DNA of 64,000 nt from Ephydatia muelleri. Its lineage: Eukaryota > Porifera > Demospongiae > Spongillida > Spongillidae. Location of the stretch: assembly GCA_013339895.1 (NCBI GenBank), contig JABACO010000012.1, positions 5,657,949-5,721,948 on the forward strand, written 5' to 3'. The notes under the pieces are model-generated. The model ran no database searches. It worked only from the letters and a program-made list of their open reading frames with translations, and was not told the DNA's origin. The position numbers and the translations under genes are program-made. Of this stretch, positions 44,401-55,643 are shown piece after piece (the stretch's first letter is position 1; the number at the start of each line of letters is the position of its first letter).

Positions 44401-47400
44401 AAGCCACGTTCCTCTGTGCTGGAACACAATGATTTATGACTCACATATACTTCACAATTTTTAATGCTGCGATTATTGACAAATTGAGACCAAATCTTTG
44501 TTTACCATTAAGCACAAGCATGTTATTTGGCTGCAGTATTACCCACTTGTTGTAATACATGTCATTCGAAACTATTAAACCATATAAATAATAAAGGAGA
44601 CAGTAGTACACCTCCTAGAAGACAGGTGCTTGCAGTGTCATATCATTTTACTTCCTTTCCACTAGCCTGGTGCCTGGAAAGAAGTACTTTTATGTATTTG
44701 GTGACATATTTGGCTTCAGTCAAGAGTACAGTTTCACAGCTCCTCCTGTTGCAAGTCCTAACTCTACTGTTAGGGTGGTTGTTTATGGAGGTAAGCATGG
44801 ATTGAATTTATTTATAAGCATACATTTGAATATCAATTATTATTAAATGTGAATTATGTTACGATGGATTAAATTGGTATTCTGCTTTGCTTTATAAAAT
44901 GGCTCTGTGAATATTAAATGCATCTCATGTAAATGGCATATGCATCTGCCCCTGCCTCTCAGACATGGGAAACGGACAGGTGGACGACAGTCTGCAGATC
45001 ATGACAGCACAACAGCCTGCACTCAATACCACCAACCTCATCTACAGCCAGATTGACCAGACTGACCTGGTCCTGCACATTGGGGACATCAGCTATGCCA
45101 GAGGCTATGCCAGTGTGGTCAGTTGAGATGCACATGTGCGTGATGTGACTCATGATGCGTGCAGGCATCCTGTGTGACTCATAATATTGACCCATGTACA
45201 TGCATAGTTACCATATATATATATTAAATCCCGCTCCTTTTTAATTCAAACGGCATGGTATGATCCCCAGAATTTTCATTTCAGTTGAGGCATAAAATGA
45301 CTTCTCTAAACACTCTAAAGATGTGTGACCTAATTTCGTAGTGCTACATGGCAAGATGCCACACCCACCTCTATAGATGTGTGGTGGTAATGGTGCAGAT
45401 GTAACAGTCATGGGTGTGGGGATCTGGGTGTGGGGATCTGGGTGTGAGGGTCTGGGTGTGAGGGTCTGGGTGTGGGGGTCTGGGTGTGGGGGTCTGGGTG
45501 TGGGGGTCTGGGTGTGGGGGTCTGGGTGTGGGGGTCTGGGTGTGAGGGTCTGGGTACGGTTACATGGAAATGTCTATACCTCAGTGTGGTCGTTGTACTG
45601 CCGTCTTCCTTTATGTCTTTCAGTGGGAGGAATTCTTTGACCAAATACAACCTATTGCAACACGTCTACCATATATGGTGTGCATCGGGAACCACGAGCG
45701 AGACTTTCCTAACTCAGGGTAAAGTGTGTTTTGGATGGCTATATGTTGCGATTTGGTTCATTTCTCCCCAGTGCTTACTACAATGGCACAGACTCCAATG
45801 GAGAGTGTGGTGTACCTTACGAGAAGAGATTCCCAATGCCCACACCTGCACAAGACCAACCATGGTGAGGATAAGAGGTGTCATGAGGGAGATATCATAA
45901 GTAGTGTGTTGTGCTTTCAATATCTTCTTTCATTATCCTCCAATGCAGGTTTGGGTTTGATTTCGGCAGTGTCCACTTTGTTCTGATGAGTACTGAGCAC
46001 CGCTATGACAACGGCTCTGCCCAGCTGCAGTACCTTGATGACCATCTCAGCACAGTGGATCGCTCCAAGACACCATGGCTCATCTTTGCTGGACACAGGT
46101 GGGTCTCGCTCAGTACACAATCCTGTGACATGTGGGGAACCTATCATCATTCATACTGTGGCTAAGGGGTTTTTTTGCTGGCAAAAAACAGCTGTAATAA
46201 TAAATATTTTGATGTTATTTTATCATTATCTCCACACTCCTGCTCCTATCACGGTCACACACACCCAACCTAGGCCTATGTACATTGACAGTATCAATTG
46301 GGTTGAACCAGACGGTGACCAGCCAGTGGCCATTCAACTTAGGTCTACTGTGGAGCCTTTGCTTAAGGTTATGTGTTTAACTCTGTGCATACTGTACATG
46401 TGCACATTTTTGTGATCTGTATCCAGATATGCATTACGGGTGTTTTGTTTATGAACTGCGAGTAGCCTTTTTGAAACAGTCTTTTCAGACTCTGATCTGC
46501 CTAAAATGATGCTGCAAACACTCCTTTAGAAATACCAGGTTGATGTTGCCTTCTGGGGCCATCACCACTCCTACCAGCGCTCTTGCCCTGTTTTTGACAG
46601 AGTGTGCACGGAGGGAGGCACTGTGCACATTGTGGTGGGCACGGGAGGACAGAGTCTTTCACAGAACCTCGAGTAAGCCTTAATACATACATGTGTGTGC
46701 ACAAGTGTATGTACATGTGGGATTGTTGCAGAAAAAAGAAACCTGATGTCTTTTTTTTTTTCAACATTTCGGCTACATTGATATTCTAGAAGTCTGAATG
46801 TCCTCTACACTGTACATAGTAATTCTTACACACTGAGAATTGGACAATCTGTTATGAACTGAATTGTTAATTAGCCATACATTTCAACACAAGGGTTAAG
46901 TTTCTGTTGCTACTACTATATATACATTAGGACCCTTTTTGCAGCAACGATCGCATGTACAATTTTTTAAAACCCAAACATAAGTTATTTGCTGCTATTA
47001 CATGTACGATTGATTCAGTAGCCAGTTCATTATTCTTTATTTAGCAGTGAGAGTTATTCTTTATTTTAGCACTGAATATTACTCTTTATTTTAGAACTGA
47101 AAGTTACTCTTTTAGCACTGAAAGTTACTCTTTATTTAAGCACTGAAAGTTACTTTTTATTTTAGCACTGAAAGTTACAGTTACTCTTTATTTTAGCACT
47201 GAAAAGTTACTCTTTATTTTAGCAATGAAAGTTAGTCTTTATTTTAGCAATGAAAATTAGTCTTTATTTTAGCAATGAAAGTTAGTTTTTATTTTAGCAA
47301 TGATTAGTCTATTTTAGCACTGCTACACAATAGAGTAGAACACAATTTTTCATTTTGCTTTTAAATGTATGTTTTAACATTACTAACTTGAAATTTGTGG

Positions 47401-48615
47401 TCATAATTAATGATGCCATTATACTAAAGGTTAGAATTAGTCTATAACTGTTCATTGAAACAGCTTAAAAATATGGCATTCATTGTGATTTGTATTAGTT
47501 TGAGCATAGTTAAGTGATCATGCATATGTAAGTGATTTTTACAATCTCTTCTTACTTACATGTACATGTAAAACTAAACTTGCTGCATGGTAAAGGAGTC
47601 TTGTTGAAAATTTCAAAGCCATGAAAGGTGTGGTCATTTCCTGAACTATTCTTAAGCAATTAAGTGACATTTCTGCACAAAGCATCACATGGATGATTGT
47701 TTGCTGTTTTTTTTGCACTTGTGTGGTGTAGTGTCTTTTGTATGTTAATTGTTTCAGTTAGTATCGGTGCATTTAATTATCACACCCACCACAGACCCAT
47801 CAAACCGAAGTGGCTTGATTTTTATGACATTCAGGTGAGTAGTTTTGCCTATGTGCGTATGTACGTATGTATGCATGTGTGCTGTGTGTGCCTATGTGCA
47901 TATGTATGCATGTGTGCTGTGTGTGCCTATGTGCGTATGTACGTATGTATGCATGTGTGCTGTGTGTGCCTCTGTGCGTATGTACGTATGTATGCATGTG
48001 TGCTGTGTGTGCCTATGTGTGTATGTATGTGTGTATGCATGTGTGCTGTGTGCCTATGTGCGTATGTACGTGTGTATGCATGTGTGCTGTGTGTGCCTAT
48101 GTGCGTATGTACGTATGTATGCATGTGTGCTGTGTGTGCCTATGTGCGTATGTCTGCCTATGAGCATACCATATGGACCTATTTCTGAGAGTACAGTAGT
48201 TGCTGTTTGTGGTGATTATTGTTCTATAGGCTATCCCATGTCCTCAAAGAGTGAACCAAATATTTAATGTACACATTTTGTGTGTATTGCCTTTGGATGT
48301 CACCTGATAATGTGGCTGTGTCTTTGGTTGCTCTGCTGCGGCTAATGTTGTATTGAATGATAGGAGAATAAGCTGGCTACCAAAGACTAATTATGCAGCC
48401 ACAAAATATATTCAAATGATGTCATATGGCAATATTTAATTAATGTTTCTGAACTTGTCAAAATCCATTTTGGTCTGCTTATAGCTGCATTACTACAAAC
48501 TCTTTTTCAGCACTGGGGTTTCTCTCGCTTCACTGCTAATGCTACAACATTGGTGTTTGAGTACGTGAGAGATGATGATGGTCAGGTTCATGACAGCATC
48601 GTGCTCACTAAGTGA
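41494..48615 (+). CDS. Purple acid phosphatase, high-molecular-weight type
   Basis: Fifteen exons: 41494-41623, 41770-41939, 42153-42255, 42790-42898, 43591-43672, 43981-44081, 44666-44790, 44963-45117, 45624-45718, 45772-45864, 45949-46098, 46274-46367, 46530-46672, 47795-47834, 48511-48615. Phases agree; total 565 codons with stop. A hydrophobic N-terminus ([14 protein letters not shown]) is a signal peptide. Residues about 45-210 form beta-sandwich domains ([49 protein letters not shown]). The metallophosphatase core follows with all ligands: [15 protein letters not shown] (metal Asp and the charge-transfer Tyr), [22 protein letters not shown]. It hydrolyses phosphomonoesters with a binuclear metal centre in the lumen or outside the cell. 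The N-terminal domains make it the long plant-like form (PAP1/27 type). Confidence 0.92.
45410..45556 (+). repeat. GGTCTGGGTGTGG minisatellite in phosphatase intron 8
   Basis: About eleven tandem units of 12-13 bp. Confidence 0.95.
47040..47325 (+). repeat. Degenerate 25-30 bp repeat in phosphatase intron 13
   Basis: Roughly ten units of TTTATTTTAGCACTGAAAGTTAC type with decay toward AATGAAAGTTAGTC on the right. Confidence 0.85.
47845..48160 (+). repeat. Tandem repeat in phosphatase intron 14
   Basis: Units of about 38-42 bp combining GCCTATGTGCGTATGTACGT and ATGCATGTGTGCTGTGTGT, about eight copies. Cys/Val ORFs here are artefacts. Confidence 0.95.
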
Positions 48616-49526
48616 TCGTCATGTTTGCAGAAAAACCCATTGCACTTCACTCGGTTTCTTTAAACTTATTATGTGAGTGTATATAACATAGTAGTACATT
48701 CCTGCATGTGTCTAATGTATACATGTATATATATTTGAACATATCAAGACATGAAATCCTGACCACGGTGACTTGCATGTATTATTCATGCATAAATTAC
48801 TGATCTGGGTGCAGCAAAGTTTTCCAATCTGGCGCCTTCCAAAAGGATGCATTGCACTAGCCACGCATGTCCTACGTGAGCTGCAACCATCTCATGTCCA
48901 ACCATATTCATCCACCATATGGACATCGTGTTGGTTTCCCTGAAAATGGCAGCATGCAAGATAGGAGCTTTTACATGGAGTACCAAACTGCAGTTTACCA
49001 ACAGACTGGTGGCATGTCTAAACTTCTGGCGTGTGTGGTTCTTCATTAATTTATTCCCTCTAAGTAGTACTAATATTCTAATGCTTTATTGGCTGTATGA
49101 ACTTTTAACTTAATGGTATGGAGGCATCTTGTAGGCCCATGGATAGACTGTAGCCGCACACACCAATTTCCTATTGCATAAATGTTTACAGCTTTACAGA
49201 CCATGCATGCCTGTTTCTCAACATTCCTTGCAAATGAGGCATGATAATTATTAATGAAATAATTTGTAATAAGTTTTATTGGACACTGCCAAAATATGAT
49301 CGTTATGACTCAAGGGAGCAGTCGTATCCATGACTGCAGACCTTGAATGATTCTAAATTGAAGGTTTGAAAGATGATTTCAATCAATATAACAGCTACCA
49401 CTGTGCATATAGCACTGCACTAGTACATTGTTCCAACTACAGGCTATAATCTGAGCCTCGGACAGTATCAGGCCCGTGCTTCTATATGCGTAACGACTGC
49501 GTACCCTGCTTAATGACGATGAGTGG
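48616..49526. other. No gene recognised; 3' regions of convergent genes
   Basis: Lies between the end of the phosphatase gene (plus) and the end of the tectonic-like gene (minus). Confidence 0.5.
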
Positions 49527-52500
49527 TTAAAACAAATGAAACACCATAACACTCAACAGCTGTATCAAGAGAGTGGGTAGGGAAATGACTACTGCGTGCC
49601 CTCCGGAGGCAAAGAACGGATAGAGGAAGTCATAAGGAAGGTACCTAACAATGTTTGTGGTGGACTTGAGCACTGCACTTGGAGGACTGCTAACATCGAC
49701 AAATGTCACAGCTGTTCGCAATGAAAGCACAGTTGACAAGTCATTGCATTTAGATCCACGACACTGCAATAGTTCAAAACAATTATAAATGAGCGCCATG
49801 AACATATTCACTTACCAAAGAGAAGACATCTGTAGTACTGTATGTTACTTGTGCCCCAACCACAACAGCTTGAGGACTGACGAACGAGCCAGTGTACGCA
49901 AAGAGTATTTGCAAGTGTAGTGAAGTTACAACATCACACGGTCCTCCTGTGTTCTGGGAGATGGGATGATCACACGCCCAAAAGGTTACAGCAGGCTGAT
50001 CCACCCCACTTATAAATATGCAATAGCCCTGCCCCTATATGTGATGTCACTGTACACCAGAGATATCGAAATGATATCACATAACAGTCAATGAATTCAC
50101 GAAACCTTTCAGCTTTTGAAACAATTTCTGCAAAAATTATACAACATACAGTATATACGAATAGCTTAGGGACCTTCATGTTGTAATCAGTAAATTTCAG
50201 GCCTTAAGTCGAACTAATTTGTCCGAATTCAGGCGAACCCAGCAGTACTTCGAAAAGCACGTAAATCGAAACTTCTTTCCAACCACTTAGACTTAAAAAG
50301 TCAAACCTTGTATGCACTTAGGTACCACAATGACTACCTATAAAATAAATTTGAACTCTTATCTATGTTCCTTACGGGAACTGCAATTGAAAAATGTGAT
50401 TTGATTCAAGGTTTGTTTACTTATCACCTGACATATAATAAAATCTTTTCTTGTGCAGAAATGATGGTTAACCTTTAATCTCCAGACGTCCTACGCGTAG
50501 GATGATGGTCCTACGCGTAGGATGATGGTCCTACGCGTAGGATGATGGTCCTACGCGTAGGATGATGGTCCTACGCGTAGGATGATGGTCCTACGCGTAG
50601 GATGATGGTCCTACGCGTAGGATGATGGTCCTACGCGTAGGATGATGGTCCTACGCGTAGGATGATGGTCCTACGTGTAGGATAATGGTCCTATGCGTAG
50701 GATGATGGTCCTACGCGTATGACGCATGTTAAAATTAATTTTTTGCAAACCCATATGAACAGAGAACAAACCAAAAACTCATTGTACTGTAGAAATGGTT
50801 AGCAATTCTGAATAGACTGGTACTTCCTTGCAATTCTTCAAAGACTGTCAAACACAGTCAATACTGGATTGCCAATAGATATGTCTTCGGTTTATCGTGA
50901 AGCAACTTCAAGTACCAACAAGTAATGTTGGAAAGGTCAGAACGACGTGCAAACGAAGGGGGATAGTAAGACAGGTCTTTGGCACTAGGAAAATAAAAAA
51001 GTAAATGATAGATTTGGAATTTGCTAGCTCCACAAGTGTATGAACAATGTGTATTTGTCAGTCACATGTTTTGGAACAGTCAAGTGAATGGACAAAATCT
51101 TGAAAACGCACAGCGTGTTTTCAGTAAAAATGGCAAAACCAATTAGAGTTAGAACACTGCCCATAGAATGTATTAAATAGCACACACATCAAGCTTCAAA
51201 AAAACATATAATAAAAGTTATATTTGTCATACTTTTTTCTGTGACAATTAAATTGTACACATAATACATTTTTAAGGAACCGCATCCTTTTTTTTGCATT
51301 GTATAACCAAGGGTGTGATTAAAAAAATAGCTTAATTAACAATTGGTTAATTTAGCATGATAGACACATCAAACAATAGTAGAGAAATGGATGACAAAAA
51401 CTTGCATTTCTTTTTATAATGAATTTTCAAATATTGGTTCTACGTGTAGGACTTGGCTCTGGAGATTAAAGGTTAAATGTAAAAATCCGATTCCCTTGCA
51501 TGCAGCCTGAAGGGTTCAAAGATTACAAGCGAAATAGCCGATTTGGAGCACTGTAGACCCTATAATGCAGGACCCTGTTGCAGGACCCAATGTAACACAG
51601 GACCTAATGCAGGACCCTTTTGCAGGACCCAATGTAACACAGGACCTAATGCAGGACCCTGTTGCAGGACCCAATGTAACACAGGACCTAATGCAGGAAC
51701 CGTTGGAATGATCAGTCCAAATCCATGAACTTCTCAAGTTACTGGATGGCTAAGTATTGTGTGTGCAATGTATGTGCAACAATGGTAGCTAAGTCTGCTC
51801 AGATTAGATTTCCCTTGCTTCTAGTTCAATGAAAATGTACAAGAACTTAACGATTTTACGTGTTACAGTACATCAGTACTTTTCTGTACAGTACATCAGT
51901 ACTCATCTGTACAGTACATCAGTACTCATCTGTACAGTACATCAGTACTCATCTGTACAGTACTGGCATGAGAAGTGCTGACAATCTCAACTCATTGGTA
52001 TTCCTGATTACAGTGACCCTGTCCTAAGGATGGAACTGACACTGCACCCATCATGTGACTCAGAAGAAAATGAAACAGCGGGAAAAAAAATGAGCGCTGA
52101 TGCATTATAGTGACTACACTGTGATTCAGCTTACATGCATGTATACATGTAAAGTGTCACACATGCCTGAATGTTGAAACTCAAATACTACTAACTTACA
52201 TGTACAGTACATGTACACAATAGACACAAGATTGTAAACACTTGACATGTACATGCACACGTACCGTATTGTTGAGTATCGGAATCCACTGCGACACATC
52301 TAACGGCGACGAATTTCCGTATCTGCCTACACAGCTGACCAGGGGAGCCATCAAGGAAGTCAGATTCGTGCCACACTTGTACAAGCTTTCAGTGGACACA
52401 CTACACAGACATAAGCAGATATGGTCAATCTCCTCCTATCCCCCTCCACCCCACACTGCACTTACTAGTACCGACAAGAGGTCACCCTATCTTCTAGGAA

Positions 52501-52585
52501 ACGGACGCTCACACGACCTGAGCAGCTACTGCCACTGTCCAACACCGTCAGCCACGCCCCATTATCCACGGACAGTGCAACAGTA
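49527..52585 (-). CDS. TCTN: Tectonic-like ciliary protein, C-terminal exons
   Basis: Exons on the minus strand: 52585-52466, 52385-52265, 49953-49816 and 49763-49527, phases 2, 0 and 0 at the joins. The first has CSGRVSVRFLEDRVTSC. The second has VGRYGNSSPLDVSQWIPILN, the block that precedes the C-terminal part of tectonics. The third has TSLHLQILFAYTGSFVSPQA, a strong tectonic signature. The last has LRTAVTFVDVSSPPSAV and the terminal YLPYDFLYPFF followed by a hydrophobic segment (ISLPTLLIQLLSVMVF) before the stop. Tectonics are secreted or membrane proteins of the ciliary transition zone (MKS complex). The Cys-rich N-terminal half was not found upstream, where transposon relics occupy 52.9-57.7 kb, so the gene is either truncated or has a very long intron. 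Confidence 0.7.
50472..51472. mobile_element. piggyBac-like non-autonomous element with palindromic satellite
   Basis: Ends are CCTTTAATCTCCAGA and its exact inverse (15 bp), flanked by TTAA on both sides (50468-50471 and 51473-51476), the target choice of piggyBac and Kolobok; the CCTTT start favours piggyBac. Just inside the left end lies a 12-13 copy array of a 20-bp unit containing the palindrome CCTACGCGTAGG; one copy (CTACGTGTAGG) lies just inside the right end. The interior is AT-rich with no ORF. Inserted in a tectonic-like gene intron. Confidence 0.85.
50488..50722. repeat. 20-bp satellite GATGATGGTCCTACGCGTAG
   Basis: About twelve exact or nearly exact units in perfect 20-bp register, with degeneration at the right end (CTACGTGTAG, CTATGCGTAG). 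Confidence 0.97.
51562..51700. repeat. Minisatellite based on AATGCAGGACC / CAATGTAACACAGGACC
   Basis: Three to four units of about 48 bp, each combining TAATGCAGGACCC, TGTTGCAGGACC and CAATGTAACACAGGACC. Confidence 0.9.
51868..51964. repeat. 23-bp repeat ACAGTACATCAGTACTCATCTGT
   Basis: Four tandem units of about 23 bp, each close to self-complementary (ACAGTAC..GTACTGT). Confidence 0.9.
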
Positions 52586-52691
52586 CTAAAGCTGGTTGTC
52601 ATGGAAACATTTTTGATCTTGCAAGATACACAAATATGAGCAGTACGATATCGCCAAACAGATGGATGCGCAAGGCAATCAGACACAAGAA

Positions 52692-52751
52692 TGCTTAGTG
52701 GTCCAGTACACTCTCTCATAATGCTTAGTGGTCCAGTACACTCTCTCATAA
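52692..52751. repeat. Tandem duplication of 30 bp
   Basis: Two exact copies of a 30-bp unit starting ATGCTTAGTGGTCCAGTACA. Confidence 0.9.
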
Positions 52752-52959
52752 TGCACAACATACATGTATCAATATGTGCATTTGTCATCTGCATTAAAAT
52801 TACAGTGCACCAAAAAAGCTGTATTTGTAACTCTGTGCCAATGCTGTATTGCATAGTTCTAAATAATGCACCACCTGATTCATCTGCACCATCACTCTGC
52901 GGTACACAAGAACCACTGATACAATTCTTTGAATCATATTCAATTTCTGCCTTCTTATT

Positions 52960-54741
52960 CTCAGAGTGGAGATGTAGATAAGGATTATGATGTGGAAGAC
53001 GATGAGAACAATGTAGTGGAAAAGGAAATGGAAGGTACTTATGTGGGCACTAATATTGAGGAGAGTCACAAAACCACATCTGCAAGTGATCTTCCTACCA
53101 GTACTCTGCTGATTCAGAATAATGTGATTGTCAGGAAAGTGATCATGATGAAAATGGAAACAACAATGTACATATATGTGCCTCAATATATGTTTATACC
53201 TAATTAATCTTTCTGGTTCCTTTCGATTTATAGGTGGTTTGTTGAAGTCCAATTCAAGGGTTTTGGCTACTACTGCCTGTTCGCCAGATTGCAGATAAAG
53301 AATATTTGCTATTAAGATGATGGTAAAATACAACCTTAAGCACAAAGTTAAAGAGTTTCATGTGGGAGATTGTGTTACTGTGAGAATTCCTCGCATTGAT
53401 TGGGCTTCCACTGACCAAATAGACTGCCATGCATAATTGTACAGGTGATTGGAGCAGCATGTGCAATGTACTGCTTGCTGTGCAAGTCAGGAGTGTTGTG
53501 TAAATGCTATTCTGCTTGTGATCTGGAATTTTTTGAAGGGAATTTCTGTGTATCTGTGAAAGGATGGGAAAGTTGTACTCGTGTGTCACTTCGAGCGGCT
53601 TCGAAAGAAAGTACGCCATGGAGTACATTTTCAAAGAATAGGTGCAAGTGCACAGCAGGCTGCAGCACACAACAGTGTCCTTGTAAGAAGAATAAAATTG
53701 AATGCACCTCACACTGTCATAGAGGAGATAATTGAAAAAACAAGAATTGTACACCTGCATCAGCTATGAAATCATCAACACCATCTAATAGCAACAAAAC
53801 TCCTTTCTTGGATACTCAAGCATCATTATCATGTGCATGCAAAACAAGATGCAACAGTGCTACAGTAAGTACTGCTGCTGCATAAAGAAAAAAGCGTCCT
53901 GCTCTGATCGTTGTCATCCAGGACATTCTTGCACTAATGGAGATCACACAAAACCTTGTGCAAGATGGATTTAGCAGCAGAATTGAGTGAAGATGATGAA
54001 GATGATGAAGACACCTGGCCTACTATCTGTACTGTTAAACTGACAATGTACCGCAAGGCAATACTTGCATCTCCACAAAGCTGGCTAGATGATCTTATAA
54101 TAACCGCTGTACAATATATGCTGAAACAGCAGCACCCATCCATAGGTGGCTTTCAACCACCTGCACTTAGCCAGAATTTGTCAATGATTACACGACAGGA
54201 GCAGTTCATAAGTGTGAATAAAAATCATTGGATTGCTCTATCCACTGATGGTCGCCAAAAAGCATGCATCAAAATTTTTGATTCCAATGGAGTAAAGAGC
54301 TTCCCAAGTCTACCCTGAAGCTTATAAGTGCCCTACTTCAGACACAAGAAAACCAATTTTCTGTTGATTTTGTAGATGTTCAAATGCAGGAAGGATCACA
54401 TGACTGTGGATTATTTGCTGTGGCGTATTACTTCCATTTGTAATGGACAAGATCCAGCAGTTGTATTGTATAAACAGAATGCAATGAGAAAGCATATTTT
54501 GAACAGTATTGAGGACAGAGTGATGACTGCCTTCCTATCTTCTGCAAGTAGACATCCCAAGGCATCTATAAGGAACAATATACCAGTATACTGTATTTGC
54601 CGGCATACTAATGATGACTCCAAAATGATACAATGTGATATTTGCCAGCAGTGGTTCCATGTAGCCTGCATGAAGATCGACAAAAGCGTTTACAAAGATC
54701 GCAGGTCAATGTGGAACTGCCCTTTGTGCAGTATAAACTGA
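52960..54741 (+). pseudogene. Integrase-type transposon tail: CXC knuckles, Ulp1-like peptidase, PHD finger
   Basis: Plus strand, several frames. At 53320-53420 a chromodomain-proximal-like KHKVKEFHVGDCVTVRIPRI block follows, as after a retroviral-type integrase. Then FEGNFCVSVKGWESCTRV and Cys clusters (CKCTAGCSTQQCPCKKNKIE), a CXC-like array repeated at about 53815-53940. Segment 53956-54318 starts an Ulp1-like cysteine peptidase: NKNHWIALSTDG gives the His, and EGSHDCGLFAVAYYF (about 54386-54440) the Cys. A PHD finger follows (CICRHTNDDSKMIQCDICQQ, CPLC) and ends at 54741. This domain string is known from Ginger/KRBA2-like DNA transposons. The integrase itself is missing and there are several stops and frameshifts. 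Confidence 0.7.
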
Positions 54742-55640
54742 TTATCACTACTTGTAATATTAGTACATGTATATTTATATTTCTGCTGCATGTTAATATG
54801 GAGCGAAAAAAATTTCATCCACTGAATGATAGCCTCCAGTAGGTAAAGTAACCAGACTTTGCTCTGGACTAGTGATAATTGTGTAATTTCAGCAATTTGC
54901 ATTTCATCTCTGATAGGTGGAGGCACACACTATAGAGATGCACTTTCACATATCTGTTGCAGTTTGCACAGTGGACAATCACTTCCCTCAGAATCAACAC
55001 CAGCAGCAGTCACCAAAGCATCATCTGAGGTGCAGCCCTAACACGTGCACATGGTGAAGCCGTCAACCAATTTATGATACATTGGGTACATGCCAACGTT
55101 CTACAAGACAGTTCCATTGGCTGTAGACTAGATTCCAGAAAATGGAACACTTCAGCTCATCCAGGATGAATGAGTTGTAGTCGTCTAAGTGATCTAGCAG
55201 TGCAGGTGTCAGATAGTCAGGTAAGGATTTAACACATTTTTAGTGTTGTGCCTGGTGGTTGGCCTCTACAAGATGGTTTTTTTCAACAACTGTGAGTGGG
55301 TAGGTAGAAATGACATGTTCCCCCCCCCCCCCCCCCCCCCGAGAAGTCAGAATTCAGTTTTCTCTTGAAAACCCTTCCTTTGCCATCCAAGAATGGGATA
55401 AACCCAGATAAACCAAAAAAATCCTTGGAGAACCCTATCAGAGAGCATCATATCTAGACCCTACTCCTGTGGCGAGTCTTAATTGTGCAACCCCAGCAGT
55501 TGTCCCTGGTCATTAAATTTATTGTCTCACACTCTCGAATGCATACAGCGCAGTGGCATACAAGCAAGCACAACACTCGTTATATCAAACTACATACGAA
55601 GAAAACAAAAGAACATAAAATCAAAGTATAGAGTAATTAA
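54742..55640. other. No gene recognised; poly-C at 55321-55340
   Basis: Short ORFs only. The poly-C run may mark an old element end. Confidence 0.4.
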
Positions 55641-55643
55641 TTA

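Noticed and set aside
45408..45650. Pro/His/Thr-rich minus ORF
   Set aside because: Antisense of the GGTCTGGGTGTGG minisatellite in a phosphatase intron.
47697..48267. Cys/Val/Met-rich plus ORFs of 140-163 codons
   Set aside because: Tandem repeat inside phosphatase intron 14; a real 13-residue exon lies at 47795-47834.
50488..50722. CRISPR-like regular array
   Set aside because: Head-to-tail 20-bp units without spacers, in a eukaryotic intron, within a TTAA-flanked element.
51562..51964. Second regular array considered as CRISPR
   Set aside because: Simple minisatellites of 48 and 23 bp with no unique spacers.
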